Positions 55,345-63,993 are shown, counted from the stretch's first letter. The stretch: DNA of 64,000 nucleotides from CAIWHR01 sp963724975 (GCA_963724975.1 CAVRXB010000001.1:558001-622000), one strand, 5' to 3'. Translations and numbers: made by a program. The notes: generated by a model not told the origin, from the letters alone.

Positions 55345-56145
55345 TCATTTCTTCGCGGTATTGGCCTTGGCGGGGACCGTAGCGGCCTGCGACAGCTCCG
55401 ACTCGAGCTGGACCGCTGGCAGCGCGCCCGGAATCACTGACCCGTCGGCGAAAACCAGCGTCGGTGTGGCGCTGATCTTGAGCTTGGTCCCGAGCACGTT
55501 GGTCGCGACGACCGGATTGTCGCAATCACCTTTGTTGTCCGGAAGTGCGCCGGACGCGAAGAATTCGTCCCACGCCTTTGCCTTGTCGGGCGAGCACCAG
55601 ATGGTCCGCGACTTGCGCGCGGCGTCCGGGTGCAGCTGGTCGATCGGGAAGAGAAATGTGTAGATCGTGACGTTGTCGATGCTCTTCAGCTCTTCTTCCA
55701 GCCGCGCACAATAGGGGCAGTCGGCGTCCGAGAAGATCGCGAGCTTGCGTTCTCCGTTGCCCTTGACCCGGGTGAACGAGAGGTTCAGCGGCAGGCTGTC
55801 GAAGGCGACCTTGTTCAATTCACGCTGGCGCGCCTCGGTCAGGTTCTTCTTCGTGTTGGCATCGTAGATTGACCCCACGACCATGTAGTTGGCCTTGGCG
55901 TCGGTGTACATGATCCGATCTTCGAGCTGGATCTCGAACAACCCGAAATAGGGCGTCTTGACGACGCTGCGCACGGTCGCGCCGGGAAGCTTCTGTTCGA
56001 TTAGCTTTTTCACCGCGGCAGCTTCTGCGGTAAGCGGCGCCGCGGGCGGCGCGTCCGCCATCGCGGGGGCAGCGAACAGCGCAACCGCCGCCACCAAAGC
56101 CGCTGTCAGGAGCCGACGCGGTGGGGCGTTAATGGATGCCATCAT
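55345..56145 (-). CDS. dsbC: Periplasmic disulfide isomerase DsbC
   Basis: 266 residues. Signal peptide ending AAPAMADAPP, an N-terminal dimerisation domain (PGATVRSVVKTPYFGLFEIQ) and a thioredoxin domain with the active site DADCPYCARLEEE and the cis-Pro region KISATPTLVFADG. A C-terminal Lys/Ala tail is extra. GGAG precedes two adjacent ATGs; I took the first. Confidence 0.95.
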   Translation of the reverse strand: MMASINAPPRRLLTAALVAAVALFAAPAMADAPPAAPLTAEAAAVKKLIEQKLPGATVRSVVKTPYFGLFEIQLEDRIMYTDAKANYMVVGSIYDANTKKNLTEARQRELNKVAFDSLPLNLSFTRVKGNGERKLAIFSDADCPYCARLEEELKSIDNVTIYTFLFPIDQLHPDAARKSRTIWCSPDKAKAWDEFFASGALPDNKGDCDNPVVATNVLGTKLKISATPTLVFADGSVIPGALPAVQLESELSQAATVPAKANTAKK

Positions 56146-56187
56146 CAGGATCTCCAAAGTATTCGTTCGCCGGATTTTAGCAGCCGG

Positions 56188-57366
56188 CTAGCGAAGGGCC
56201 GATTGCGCCAGCAGGCGCCTTGCGAGAGGCATCCGCTCGACAGCGGACAGCCCGAGGTTTCGTGCCGACCGGATCCATGGGACGTTGATCCGGAAGAGAT
56301 GGGCCAGTGCATCGGTGATCGTTTGCATAGCGTGTACGGGTCCCGCTCGGAGGCGCGCGTAACGGTCAAGCAAAACGGGTGCCCCGGCATCCCCAACGGG
56401 GCCGCGCTCCCGAAGAACGGTGGAAAGCGCGGCGACGTCACCGAACCCGAGATTGACGCCCTGGCCGGCGAGCGGATGGACGCCGTGCGCGGCGTCCCCG
56501 ACCAGCGCGACTCGATGCGCGACGACCATGGGCAGTTTCAGGAATGAAAGCGGGAAAGCGGCGGCAGGCGTTAGGGAATGGAATGCGCCGAGTGCGTTGG
56601 CACCTGCCGCAGCGACGCGGAGCGCGAGCGCCGACGAATCGAGCGCAAGCAATTCGTCAGCTAACGCCTCGGGCGCCGACCAGACGATCGAAACACGGTG
56701 TCCGGGGAGCGGCAACCATGCGAGCACACCGCCATCGTCGCGGAACCATTGGTATGCGCGGCCGTGATGCGCGCGTTCGCAGCTGAAATTGGCGACTACC
56801 GCGGTCTGTCCGTAGGGCTTCGGCAACACCATGATCCCGGCAGCTTCGCGGACGCGGGAGCGGATGCCGTCGGCGCCGACGATGAGCCGCGCGGCGATGC
56901 TCCCGCCGTCCTCGAACCGCACTTCGCCTGCCGCAGCATTCCAGCGGATCGACGCAATCGCACGCGGCGCATGTGTCGTTACGCCCGCGGCGTGAACCAG
57001 CGGGACGAGCGCCTCGCGCAGCGCGCGCTCCTCGACAATCCATGCGAGCGCGCGTTCGCCTATTTCATACGCGCTGAAATTGAGCGCACCGCCGTCGTCG
57101 CCCTCGACGTGCATCGTCTCGATCGGCGTGATGCGCTCCGAGGGCAGCGCCTGCCACGCCCCGAGCGCACGCAGAAGCGATGCACTGCCCGGGCTGATCG
57201 CATAAACGCGGGAATCCCAGTCGCTGTCGCCGGCAGGCGCTTCCGGAACGGTCATGGGGACCCGATCGGCGAGAGCCACCGCAAGGCCCGTAGCCGCGAG
57301 CGCGGGCGCCAGCGCTTGCCCGACAAGGCCGGCTCCGGCAATCAGCACGTCGTAATCCGTAGTCAT
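56188..57366 (-). CDS. ubiH: UbiH/UbiF-family FAD monooxygenase
   Basis: 392 residues. The FAD loop is DVLIAGAGLVGQALAPAL; the DG motif is LIVGADGIRSRVR; the second FAD motif is VALVGDAAHGVHPLAGQGVN. Ring hydroxylase of ubiquinone synthesis; which carbon it modifies cannot be told from sequence alone. Its ATG overlaps the hslV stop by four bases. Confidence 0.9.
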   Translation of the reverse strand: MTTDYDVLIAGAGLVGQALAPALAATGLAVALADRVPMTVPEAPAGDSDWDSRVYAISPGSASLLRALGAWQALPSERITPIETMHVEGDDGGALNFSAYEIGERALAWIVEERALREALVPLVHAAGVTTHAPRAIASIRWNAAAGEVRFEDGGSIAARLIVGADGIRSRVREAAGIMVLPKPYGQTAVVANFSCERAHHGRAYQWFRDDGGVLAWLPLPGHRVSIVWSAPEALADELLALDSSALALRVAAAGANALGAFHSLTPAAAFPLSFLKLPMVVAHRVALVGDAAHGVHPLAGQGVNLGFGDVAALSTVLRERGPVGDAGAPVLLDRYARLRAGPVHAMQTITDALAHLFRINVPWIRSARNLGLSAVERMPLARRLLAQSALR

Positions 57367-57905
57367 TCCTTATCGAGCACTTCGATGACGTGGTTCTGAT
57401 TGGTATAGACGCAAAGATCGCCCGCAATGACAAGACTTTGTTTGACGATCTCCGAGGCGGAAAGTGCCGTGTGATCGAGGAGTGCGCGTGCGGCAGCCTG
57501 GGCATAGGGCCCGCCCGAGCCGATCGCCACGATGCCGTATTCAGGCTCCAGCACGTCGCCCGTCCCGGTCACGATCAGCGCCGCCGTACGGTCGGCCACG
57601 GCCAACATCGCCTCGAGGCGCCGCAGGATGCGATCAGCGCGCCAATCCTTGGCGAGCTCGACGGCAGCACGAGTGAGGTGTCCTTGATGTTTGTCGAGCT
57701 TCGCTTCAAAGCGCTCGAAGAGCGTGAACGCGTCGGCGGTGGCGCCGGCAAATCCGGCAAGTACCCGGTCGCCGTAGAGGCGGCGCACTTTGCGCGCGGT
57801 TGCTTTCACGACGACGCTTCCGAGCGTCACCTGGCCATCGCCGCCCAGAGCGACCGCGCCGTCGCGGCGAACGGAGAGAATCGTGGTTCCGTGAAACGTT
57901 TCCAT
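57363..57905 (-). CDS. hslV: ATP-dependent protease subunit HslV
   Basis: 180 residues. The catalytic Thr follows a short propeptide (METFHG before TTILSVRRDG). Further proteasome-like features are GDGQVTLGSVVVKATARKVR and FAGATADAFTLFERFE. I chose the ATG at 57905, with AGGTG upstream; a GTG two codons earlier is possible. The partner ATPase gene hslU, which normally follows directly, is missing here; ubiH follows instead. Confidence 0.95.
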   Translation of the reverse strand: METFHGTTILSVRRDGAVALGGDGQVTLGSVVVKATARKVRRLYGDRVLAGFAGATADAFTLFERFEAKLDKHQGHLTRAAVELAKDWRADRILRRLEAMLAVADRTAALIVTGTGDVLEPEYGIVAIGSGGPYAQAAARALLDHTALSASEIVKQSLVIAGDLCVYTNQNHVIEVLDKE

Positions 57906-58058
57906 GTTCACACCTGCGGAAGTTTTTCCCGCTCCTTGAATTGCGATCCTGGGGGTGCGCGCCGCGTGCGGCCGGAAGGCCTGCGCGGGGCTGCGGCCGC
58001 GTCAGCGGCACCGATCCATCATTGTGGACCGGAGCGTTGGGCGTCGGCCGCCTTGGCC

Positions 58059-59291
58059 TTACTGTGCCTTCTTTACGAAGTGTCGCGGCGAAATGCCGAT
58101 GAGCAGCAGCAAAGCCCGGATAATCGGCGATGCGCCGACGAATTGCACCGCTTTGCGCTGTGCCTCGATCCTGTTGATCGTGTTGAGCAGCGTCCCCGCG
58201 CAGACGAAATCGATGCGGTCGACCTGGCTCAGGTCGACGGGAACGACAGCGTGGGATTGCGCGTACTCCGTGAGTCGTCCGAGTTGAGGCGATGCCGATC
58301 CGACCATCACGCCCGACCAGCAAACCGTCTCGGACTCGCTCAGTGCGGCGTCGGCACCAGCATCTGCCGGTGGGGCGGCATCCGGGAGCGGAGGCGGCTC
58401 CCACGACGGCGGCGAGAGCTCGAAGGTCACCGCGTATTCGACTGCGCGATCCTCGAACGCGGCATGCGCGTTCGACCATTGCAGCAGCTCGAGCGACAGC
58501 AGCCATGCCCCTTCGCCGCCATCGCGCCCCTTCTTCACCAGCGCATCGAGTATCGGCTTCAGCTTCTCTGCGCGCTGGAGGTGGAGCGTGAACTTCTTGC
58601 GCCGCGCTTCGCCGAGCGCGTTCGCGAGGAGGCGCGCGCCTTCATCGTCGAAACCCGTTACCGACAGGAGGTCGAGGCGAACCTCGGAGCCCTGTTTCGC
58701 CATTGCCCGCTTTAGCCCCTCGAGTTGCGTCGCTACACTGGCGGTCAACTTTCCGGCGAGTCCGATATAACCCCCGGAGCTTGCCCGCGGCCCGGGGAGC
58801 GGCTTTGCGGACGCTTCCCACGGCGGCGCCGACCGCTCGAATTGGACGACGTACTGCAATGCAAACTGATCGAAGGCGGTTCTGTCGCCGGCACGCTGCT
58901 GGAGATCGAACAACGCGAGCCAGGCGAGCGGCGAAAGCTTTGTGTCATGGTCTGACTGCACGCCTTGCTCCAGCAGCTCGCGCGCCTGCGCGGCATGACC
59001 GCTCGCGTAGCGCAGCGCCGCATCCTCCAGGACCGCACAAAGGCCCGGGTTCGCCTGCACGACCTCGAAACTCGACTGGCTGGGTGGCGACCCCATGAGA
59101 CTCATGCCCGTCACCGTAATATCACCACTAGGATCCACCTGCCGCCCATCACCCTTGGCCGCTGCGTGGTTGGCCACTTCGCGTGCCGACAGCGGGCGGC
59201 CCGTGGCCGCCGGGCGTGGCCCCTGGCGTTTGCTATGGTGGGCAGCGGCCGGACCCGGCTTTTTGATCGGCGGTTTCGAGAAAATCGACAT
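58059..59291 (-). CDS. STAS-like domain protein, unknown function
   Basis: 410 residues. The first ~110 are low-complexity and basic. Two STAS-like modules may follow: ATQLEGLKRAMAKQGSEVRLDLLSVTGFDDEGARLL (cut by rule; near 190-225) and VVPVDLSQVDRIDFVCAGTLL near 345-365 with FVGASPIIRALLLLIGI. The middle looks helical, TPR-like. Upstream of hslV with a 153-bp gap. The function is not known. Confidence 0.7.
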   Translation of the reverse strand: MSIFSKPPIKKPGPAAAHHSKRQGPRPAATGRPLSAREVANHAAAKGDGRQVDPSGDITVTGMSLMGSPPSQSSFEVVQANPGLCAVLEDAALRYASGHAAQARELLEQGVQSDHDTKLSPLAWLALFDLQQRAGDRTAFDQFALQYVVQFERSAPPWEASAKPLPGPRASSGGYIGLAGKLTASVATQLEGLKRAMAKQGSEVRLDLLSVTGFDDEGARLLANALGEARRKKFTLHLQRAEKLKPILDALVKKGRDGGEGAWLLSLELLQWSNAHAAFEDRAVEYAVTFELSPPSWEPPPLPDAAPPADAGADAALSESETVCWSGVMVGSASPQLGRLTEYAQSHAVVPVDLSQVDRIDFVCAGTLLNTINRIEAQRKAVQFVGASPIIRALLLLIGISPRHFVKKAQ

Positions 59292-59516
59292 CGCGGTTCG
59301 CACGCTTTCCTTCGCGCCCGCTCAACATGTTACCGAGAACCGCAAAGGGCGGTCTTGGAGCGTGAGCGATGCAAGACAAAGTATTGATTATGTTCTCGTC
59401 ATAGTTAACGTACAAGCCGACGCAGCCGCGCGCCACCTCAATGGCGCCCACCGCAGGCGCTTGCTAGAATTCCATCACAGACGCGCAGCCACTCGGCTGT
59501 GAACAGGAGACTCCCG

Positions 59517-59612
59517 ATGAAAAACCCGCTCGACTCCCTCTGGGGCACGGTCATCTCCGGCCTCGTCCTGACGATCATCCTGTACTACGTCGTCCGCAGC
59601 CTTCCGGTCTGA
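59517..59612 (+). CDS. 31-residue single-helix membrane protein
   Basis: Too short for usual gene finding. It starts MKNPLDSLWGTVISGLVLT and ends YYVVRSLPV; one membrane helix covers most of it. AGGAGA is placed 8 bp before the ATG, TAGAAT lies at 59464-59469, and the gene ends 12 bp before the next start codon, so an operon with the PuuD-like gene is likely. Function unknown; a small subunit of that membrane protein is an inference. Confidence 0.6.
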   Translation: MKNPLDSLWGTVISGLVLTIILYYVVRSLPV

Positions 59613-59624
59613 CCGAGGACCGAC

Positions 59625-60116
59625 ATGGACTTCCTTCCCGCAATCGCTCGGTGGGTCCATTTTCTGGCCGGTGTGATGTGGATCGGCCTTCTCTATTACT
59701 TCAACTTCGTGCAGGTCGCAGCGATGAAAGCCGCGGCGGCGGATGGAACCGCTGCCGGGATCACGAAACACGTGGCTCCTCGCGCGCTCCTGTATTTCCG
59801 CTGGGCGGCGGTCGTGACCTGGCTCGCCGGTGCGGCGATCCTCGGCAATCTGTTCGTGCCCGCGTTCACGCTGTCGAAAGGGATGGCCGGGATCGGCATG
59901 GGCGCATGGCTCGGGACGATCATGTTGCTGAACGTCTGGGGGCTGATCTGGCCCAATCAGCAGAAGATCCTGGGCATGAAGCCCGCAACCGACGAGGAGA
60001 AAAACAAGGCGCGCCGCGTGGCGTTCCTTGCATCGCGAACCAACGTGATGCTGTCGATCCCGATGCTGTTCTTCATGGCCGGCGGCTGGTCGCACCGCGC
60101 CGTGTTCGGGCTGTAG
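59625..60116 (+). CDS. PuuD/urate-oxidase-N-like membrane protein
   Basis: 163 residues with four predicted membrane helices, resembling the N-terminal membrane half of PuuD urate hydroxylases without its cytochrome c part. Histidines in RWVHFLAGVMWIGLLYYFN and the ITKHVAPRALLYFRW stretch could ligate heme. No other purine-degradation gene is close, so urate oxidation is not established. Confidence 0.75.
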   Translation: MDFLPAIARWVHFLAGVMWIGLLYYFNFVQVAAMKAAAADGTAAGITKHVAPRALLYFRWAAVVTWLAGAAILGNLFVPAFTLSKGMAGIGMGAWLGTIMLLNVWGLIWPNQQKILGMKPATDEEKNKARRVAFLASRTNVMLSIPMLFFMAGGWSHRAVFGL

Positions 60117-60180
60117 CGGCGCGAGCGGCGAGCCGGGGCCCCGGGCGCGAAGCGCCAAGGGGCAGCGAGCGATCGCGAGT
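60117..60180 (+). repeat. 64-bp direct repeat, copy 1
   Basis: Begins one base after the PuuD-like stop. Identical to copy 2 at 60237-60300 except one base, at a spacing of exactly 120 bp. GC-rich; no open frame is conserved. Confidence 0.8.
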
Positions 60181-60236
60181 CGCCGCTGGCGGCCGACAGT
60201 TCGGCGCTACGATTCACACGAGCGGAGCGGAGGCCG

Positions 60237-60300
60237 CGGCGCGAGCGGCGAGCCGGGGCCCCGGGCGCGAAGCGCCAAGGGGGAGCGAGCGATCGCGAGT
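60237..60300 (+). repeat. 64-bp direct repeat, copy 2
   Basis: Second copy of the repeat at 60117. The last ~29 bases of the family occur once more, inverted, at 63965-63993. The stretch 60117-60498 (382 bp) otherwise holds only GC-rich sequence and the terminator at 60460. Confidence 0.8.
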
Positions 60301-60459
60301 GGCGACGCGAGCCGGGAAGCAGGGGCCCCGCGCGCGGGGATGCGACCGGGGCGAGCCGGCGCAGCCGGGCCGACGGCGCGAACCCTCGCACAGTTGGGCT
60401 GTGCGGAGGCCGAGGCCGCAGGCGGCCGAAGGCTCGGCGCTGCACGAGCGGCGGAACAA

Positions 60460-60488
60460 GGGACGGCCTTTCGGCCCATCCCTTTTTT
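60460..60488 (+). terminator. Rho-independent terminator candidate
   Basis: GGGACGGCC, a TTTC loop and GGCCCATCCC form an imperfect stem followed by six T. It would end transcription of the 59517-60116 genes just before the convergent dksA. Confidence 0.6.
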
Positions 60489-60498
60489 CATCTCGCCG

Positions 60499-60957
60499 TC
60501 AGTCGTCGCCGTAGAGCTTCTGCACGCGCTCGCGGCGCTCCTGCGCTTCGAGTGACAAGGTGGCGGTAGGACGCGCCAGAAGCCGCGGAATGCCGATCGG
60601 CTCGCCGGTTTCTTCGCAGTAGCCGTAGCTGCCGTCGTCGATCAGCTTGATGGATTTCTCGACTTTCTTGAGCAGCTTGCGCTCGCGATCGCGAGTGCGA
60701 AGCTCAAGCGTGTATTCCTCTTCGAGCGTCGCGCGGTCCGACGGATCGGTCGTGATTTCGTTTTCGCGCAGATGCTCGCCGGTATCGTCGGCGTTCTGCA
60801 GGAGCTGGTCGCGAAGCTCGGTCAGCCGTTGCCGAAAGAACGCGAGCTGCGCCTCGTTCATGTAGTCCTTCTCAGGCGCCTTGGCGAGATCTTCCTCGGT
60901 GAGGACCTTGGGTTTCCTGACTACTGTCGCGCTCGCGGTTGCTTGCTTCGCTGCCAT
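60499..60957 (-). CDS. dksA: RNA polymerase-binding transcription factor DksA
   Basis: 152 residues. The coiled-coil tip with the two acidic residues is in TDPSDRATLEEEY. The globular domain has GYCEETGEPIGIPRLLARPT: only the first of the four zinc cysteines of E. coli DksA remains (others are Thr, Ser, Ala). This single-cysteine form is common in betaproteobacteria. It works with ppGpp on rRNA and amino-acid promoters. Confidence 0.96.
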   Translation of the reverse strand: MAAKQATASATVVRKPKVLTEEDLAKAPEKDYMNEAQLAFFRQRLTELRDQLLQNADDTGEHLRENEITTDPSDRATLEEEYTLELRTRDRERKLLKKVEKSIKLIDDGSYGYCEETGEPIGIPRLLARPTATLSLEAQERRERVQKLYGDD

Positions 60958-61083
60958 TCGTTCCTCTAATTCGATGTGCTTGTTCGAGCCAATTTTGGTC
61001 GTTTAACTTCGCCTGCTTTTGCGTCCTGCCCGCTTTTGCATCCTGCCAAGGGCCTAGGCCCCCGCAGAAAATCGGCAATTATA
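60958..61083 (-). promoter_or_regulatory. dksA leader with TATAAT and a tandem 17-bp repeat
   Basis: TATAAT on the minus strand at 61078-61083 would give a leader of about 115 nt. It contains the perfect palindrome GGGCCTAGGCCC (61050-61061) and two adjacent 17-bp units (61011-61027 and 61028-61044) that differ at two positions. Confidence 0.45.
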
Positions 61084-61159
61084 TCCCGCCTGCGGCACCT
61101 GCCACCACCCTCCCGTATGAAACCGATGTCGGCGACCGCCCTACGCGTGCTGGCCACCG

Positions 61160-61189
61160 TATAATCGTGCAAAAACAAGGCTTTTTGCA
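61160..61189 (+). promoter_or_regulatory. pyrC promoter with start-site hairpin
   Basis: TATAAT at 61160-61165 places transcription start near 61170-61173. TGCAAAAA (61168-61175) and TTTTTGCA (61182-61189) are perfect inverted repeats with a six-base loop. The loop carries the AAGG Shine-Dalgarno (61177-61180) and the right arm ends on the A of the ATG. The transcript's exact 5' end would decide whether the hairpin forms. Confidence 0.6.
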
Positions 61190-62247
61190 TGACCTTTCCT
61201 GCCGCCTCCGCCCGCCATGCCGTCACGATCGTCCGTCCGGACGACTGGCACCTCCACCTTCGCGACGGTGCCGCGATGGCTGCGGTCGTCGGCGCGACGG
61301 CACGCGTCTTCGGGCGAGCAATCGTCATGCCCAATCTGCGTCCGCCGGTAACGACGACCGCCATGGCGCTCGCCTACCGTGGCCGCATCGTGGCCGCGCT
61401 TCCAGCGGGCGCGCACTTCGAGCCGCTGCTCACGATCTACCTCACCGACAACACGAGCGCGACGGAGATCGGCTCGGCAAAGTCATCCGCCGTCGTGCTC
61501 GCGGCGAAATACTACCCGGCCGGCGCAACGACCAACTCGGACGCGGGCGTCACGGCGGTCGAGCGGGCGTGGCCGGCGTTCGCGGCGATGCAGACTTGCG
61601 GCCTCGTGCTGTCGCTGCACGGCGAGGTCACCGACCCCGACATCGACGTGTTCGATCGCGAGCGCGTCTTCGTCGATCGGCATCTCACGCGCATCGTGCG
61701 CGACTTCCCCTCCCTCAGGATCGTGCTGGAGCACGTGACGACGCGCGAGGCCGCGGAGTTCGTCGCCGCGGCGCCGCCAAACGTCGCGGCGACGATCACG
61801 CCGCACCATCTTCTCTGGTCGCGCAATGCGCTCTTGGCCGGCGGGTTGCGGCCGCATTTGTACTGCATGCCGATCCTGAAGCGCGAAGGGGATCGCGAAG
61901 CGCTGGTCCGGGCGGCAACATCGGGCAGCCCGAAATTCTTCCTTGGCACCGATTCGGCACCACATCCGCGCCACGCGAAGGAGAGCGCCTGCTGCGGCGC
62001 CGGATGCTACTCGGCGCCGCTCGCTCTTCCGTTGTACGCGGAAGCCTTCGAGAATGCCGGCGCGCTGGACCGGCTCGAGGCATTCGCTAGCCATTTCGGT
62101 GCCGACTTCTACGGACTGCCGCGCAATGCGGACACGATCACTCTCGTGCAAGAAGACTGGAAAGTGCCGGCCGAGTACGCCTTCGGCAGCGATACGCTCG
62201 TGCCGTTGCGGGCCGGAGAAACGATGCGCTGGCGGGTCGCGTCGTAG
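61189..62247 (+). CDS. pyrC: Dihydroorotase, class II
   Basis: 352 residues. Metal ligands are in RPDDWHLHLRDGAAM; the carboxylated Lys is in AAKYYPAGATTNSDAG; later His residues lie in LSLHGEVTD, LEHVTTREA and ITPHHLLW; the final catalytic Asp is in FLGTDSAPHPRHAKE. Third step of pyrimidine synthesis. Codon start from the family N-terminus. Confidence 0.97.
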   Translation: MTFPAASARHAVTIVRPDDWHLHLRDGAAMAAVVGATARVFGRAIVMPNLRPPVTTTAMALAYRGRIVAALPAGAHFEPLLTIYLTDNTSATEIGSAKSSAVVLAAKYYPAGATTNSDAGVTAVERAWPAFAAMQTCGLVLSLHGEVTDPDIDVFDRERVFVDRHLTRIVRDFPSLRIVLEHVTTREAAEFVAAAPPNVAATITPHHLLWSRNALLAGGLRPHLYCMPILKREGDREALVRAATSGSPKFFLGTDSAPHPRHAKESACCGAGCYSAPLALPLYAEAFENAGALDRLEAFASHFGADFYGLPRNADTITLVQEDWKVPAEYAFGSDTLVPLRAGETMRWRVAS

Positions 62248-62269
62248 GGAACCTCGATGCCGGCGGTGC

Positions 62270-62275
62270 TATCCT
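62270..62275 (+). promoter_or_regulatory. -10-like hexamer of rnpB
   Basis: TATCCT ends seven bases before the RNA's likely first base. No strong -35 is seen. Confidence 0.4.
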
Positions 62276-62282
62276 AGATGCT

Positions 62283-62650
62283 GAAGCCAGCCAGACCGTC
62301 GCTGCCCCACCGGTGCAAACTGACGGGGGAGAGGAAAGTCCGGGCTCCATAGAGCAGGATGCCGGGTAATGCCCGGCCGCAGATAAATCGCCGCTCGCGC
62401 GGTCGACGAAAGCGAGGAACAGGGCCACAGAGACGAGTCGCCGGCGGTCACACGCCGGCGGGTGAAACGCGGCAACCTCCATCCGGAGCAACACCAAGTA
62501 GGCGGACGCGCATTTGGCAACACAGGCTGCTCGTCTAGTCCGCGGGTAGGTGGCTTGAGCCCGAAGGCAACGACGGGCCTAGAGGAATGACGGCCATAGC
62601 GCATGCAAATGCGCCGTAACAGAACCCGGCTTATCGGCTGACTTCGCTTT
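62283..62650 (+). ncRNA. rnpB: RNase P RNA, bacterial class A
   Basis: The universally conserved core elements are present: GAGGAAAGTCCGGGCTCC near the 5' end, AGAGGAATGACGGCC and ACAGAACCCGGCTTATCGG near the 3' end. The terminal P1 helix pairs GAAGCCAGCC at the start with GGCTGACTTC at 62636-62645. Ends are approximate to a few bases. It processes the 5' ends of tRNA precursors. Between pyrC and a convergent MFS gene. Confidence 0.96.
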
Positions 62651-62657
62651 ATCCCAT

Positions 62658-62693
62658 GACGCCCCACGGTTCCGCCGCGGGGCGTCGCCATTT
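62658..62693 (+). terminator. rnpB terminator candidate
   Basis: GACGCCCC (62658-62665) pairs with GGGGCGTC (62679-62686), and CGG/CCG extends the stem inside. Only a short T run follows, so strength is uncertain. It may also serve the convergent MFS gene. Confidence 0.55.
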
Positions 62694-62719
62694 GGGGCTC
62701 ACTGGACTACCCTCCGCGC

Positions 62720-63874
62720 TCATGCCCCAGTGTGTCGCCGCAGCGCCTTCCGGTACGCGACGAACGACGCGACGCCAAGCCCCGTGAGGAGCCACGGCGT
62801 GATGGTGCGCTGCGGATCGAACACAAAGCACATCGCGATCGCGAGCGGTGCGACGGCGCGCGCGATGAGTTGAGGCCGCGCGAGACGCCCAAGGAGCGTG
62901 CCGAATGCATGGCGGCCGAAGAGCTCCGCCGGTACCGAGCCGCGAACGATCGTCATCACGCCATTGCTGAAACCATAGAGCAGCGCGAAGGCGAGCGCGA
63001 CGATCATGAGGCCGCGCACCTCCGCGAGAAAAAGCAGCGCGAGCGCGAGCATCGCAAACGCGAGCGTGCCGATCGCCCGCGCGCGAAGATGTCTTCCAAA
63101 CGTGAATTCCACCACGCGCCCGGCGACCTGCATCGGCCCGAACATCGCGCCGACCAACACCGCATCGGCTGCGGTGAGGCCGGATGCGGTCAGCAGCAGA
63201 ATCGCATGCGCGGAGAGCGCCGACGCGATGAACGCCGCGCCCGATAGCGCGATCGCGAGCCAGATAAACGTGGCCCCTTCGGCAGGCGTGCGCGCTTTCG
63301 CCGCCATCGCCTGTGACGCCGCTGCGATTTCGATGCGCGTCACGCGCGGAATAGCGGCGAGATGCAAAGGAAGGCAGATGGCGAGATGCATCGCTGCATA
63401 GATACTGAACGTCGCCCGCCAACCGAAGCCGTTCAGCAGCCATAGCGACAGCGGCCAGAAAATGGTGCTGGCAAATCCACCGAACAGCGTGAGCGCGGTG
63501 ATCGTGCGCCGATAGCCGGCGCCGCTGATCGAGTGCAGCACCGCGAACGCCGGATCGTAGAGCGTGCACGCCATCGCGACACCGGCGACGATCCATCCCG
63601 CGAGCAGCGTCGCCGGACCTTGCGCCGACGCGAGCAGCGCAAGGGCGATCGTGCCGGCGCACGATCCGCCGGCGAGCGCGCTGCGCGCATGCCCGGCGTC
63701 AATCCAGCGGCCAACGGCGGGAGAGGCTGCACCGGAAACGAAGAGCCCTGCGGAAAATGCGCCAAAGAGCAGCGTGGCGCTGACGCCGAGATCCGCGCGC
63801 ATCGCGTCACCCAGGACCGCGATCGTGTAGAACAGCGTGCCCCAGGAAATGATCTGCGCGATGCCGAGCGCCAC
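62720..63874 (-). CDS. MFS transporter, N-terminus uncertain
   Basis: 384 residues with about twelve membrane helices of the major facilitator superfamily; the first is GIAQIISWGTLFYTIAVLG, and the loop RWIDAGHARSALAGG resembles the A-motif (DxxGRR) position. No resistance or substrate motif can be named. The GTG at 63874 is the first start codon in the window, but the frame stays open to base 64000, so the true start may lie outside. The open upstream part overlaps a copy of the dispersed repeat. Confidence 0.75.
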   Translation of the reverse strand: MALGIAQIISWGTLFYTIAVLGDAMRADLGVSATLLFGAFSAGLFVSGAASPAVGRWIDAGHARSALAGGSCAGTIALALLASAQGPATLLAGWIVAGVAMACTLYDPAFAVLHSISGAGYRRTITALTLFGGFASTIFWPLSLWLLNGFGWRATFSIYAAMHLAICLPLHLAAIPRVTRIEIAAASQAMAAKARTPAEGATFIWLAIALSGAAFIASALSAHAILLLTASGLTAADAVLVGAMFGPMQVAGRVVEFTFGRHLRARAIGTLAFAMLALALLFLAEVRGLMIVALAFALLYGFSNGVMTIVRGSVPAELFGRHAFGTLLGRLARPQLIARAVAPLAIAMCFVFDPQRTITPWLLTGLGVASFVAYRKALRRHTGA

Positions 63875-63964
63875 GACACGCGCGCCAAGGTTTTGCGCCG
63901 GCTCGGTATCTGCGGCCTCCGCACCGCTCTCTCGACTCGTGGTGACGATTGGGTCGGCCTTCTC

Positions 63965-63993
63965 CGGCGACTCGCGATCGCTCGCTCCCCCTT
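63965..63993 (-). repeat. Dispersed repeat, inverted partial copy
   Basis: Reverse complement of the last ~29 bases of the 64-bp repeat at 60117 and 60237 (one mismatch or none). It may continue beyond the window. Confidence 0.65.

Noticed and set aside
60117..60300. CRISPR array
   Set aside because: Only two 64-bp copies with one 56-bp spacer, GC-rich, no cas genes.
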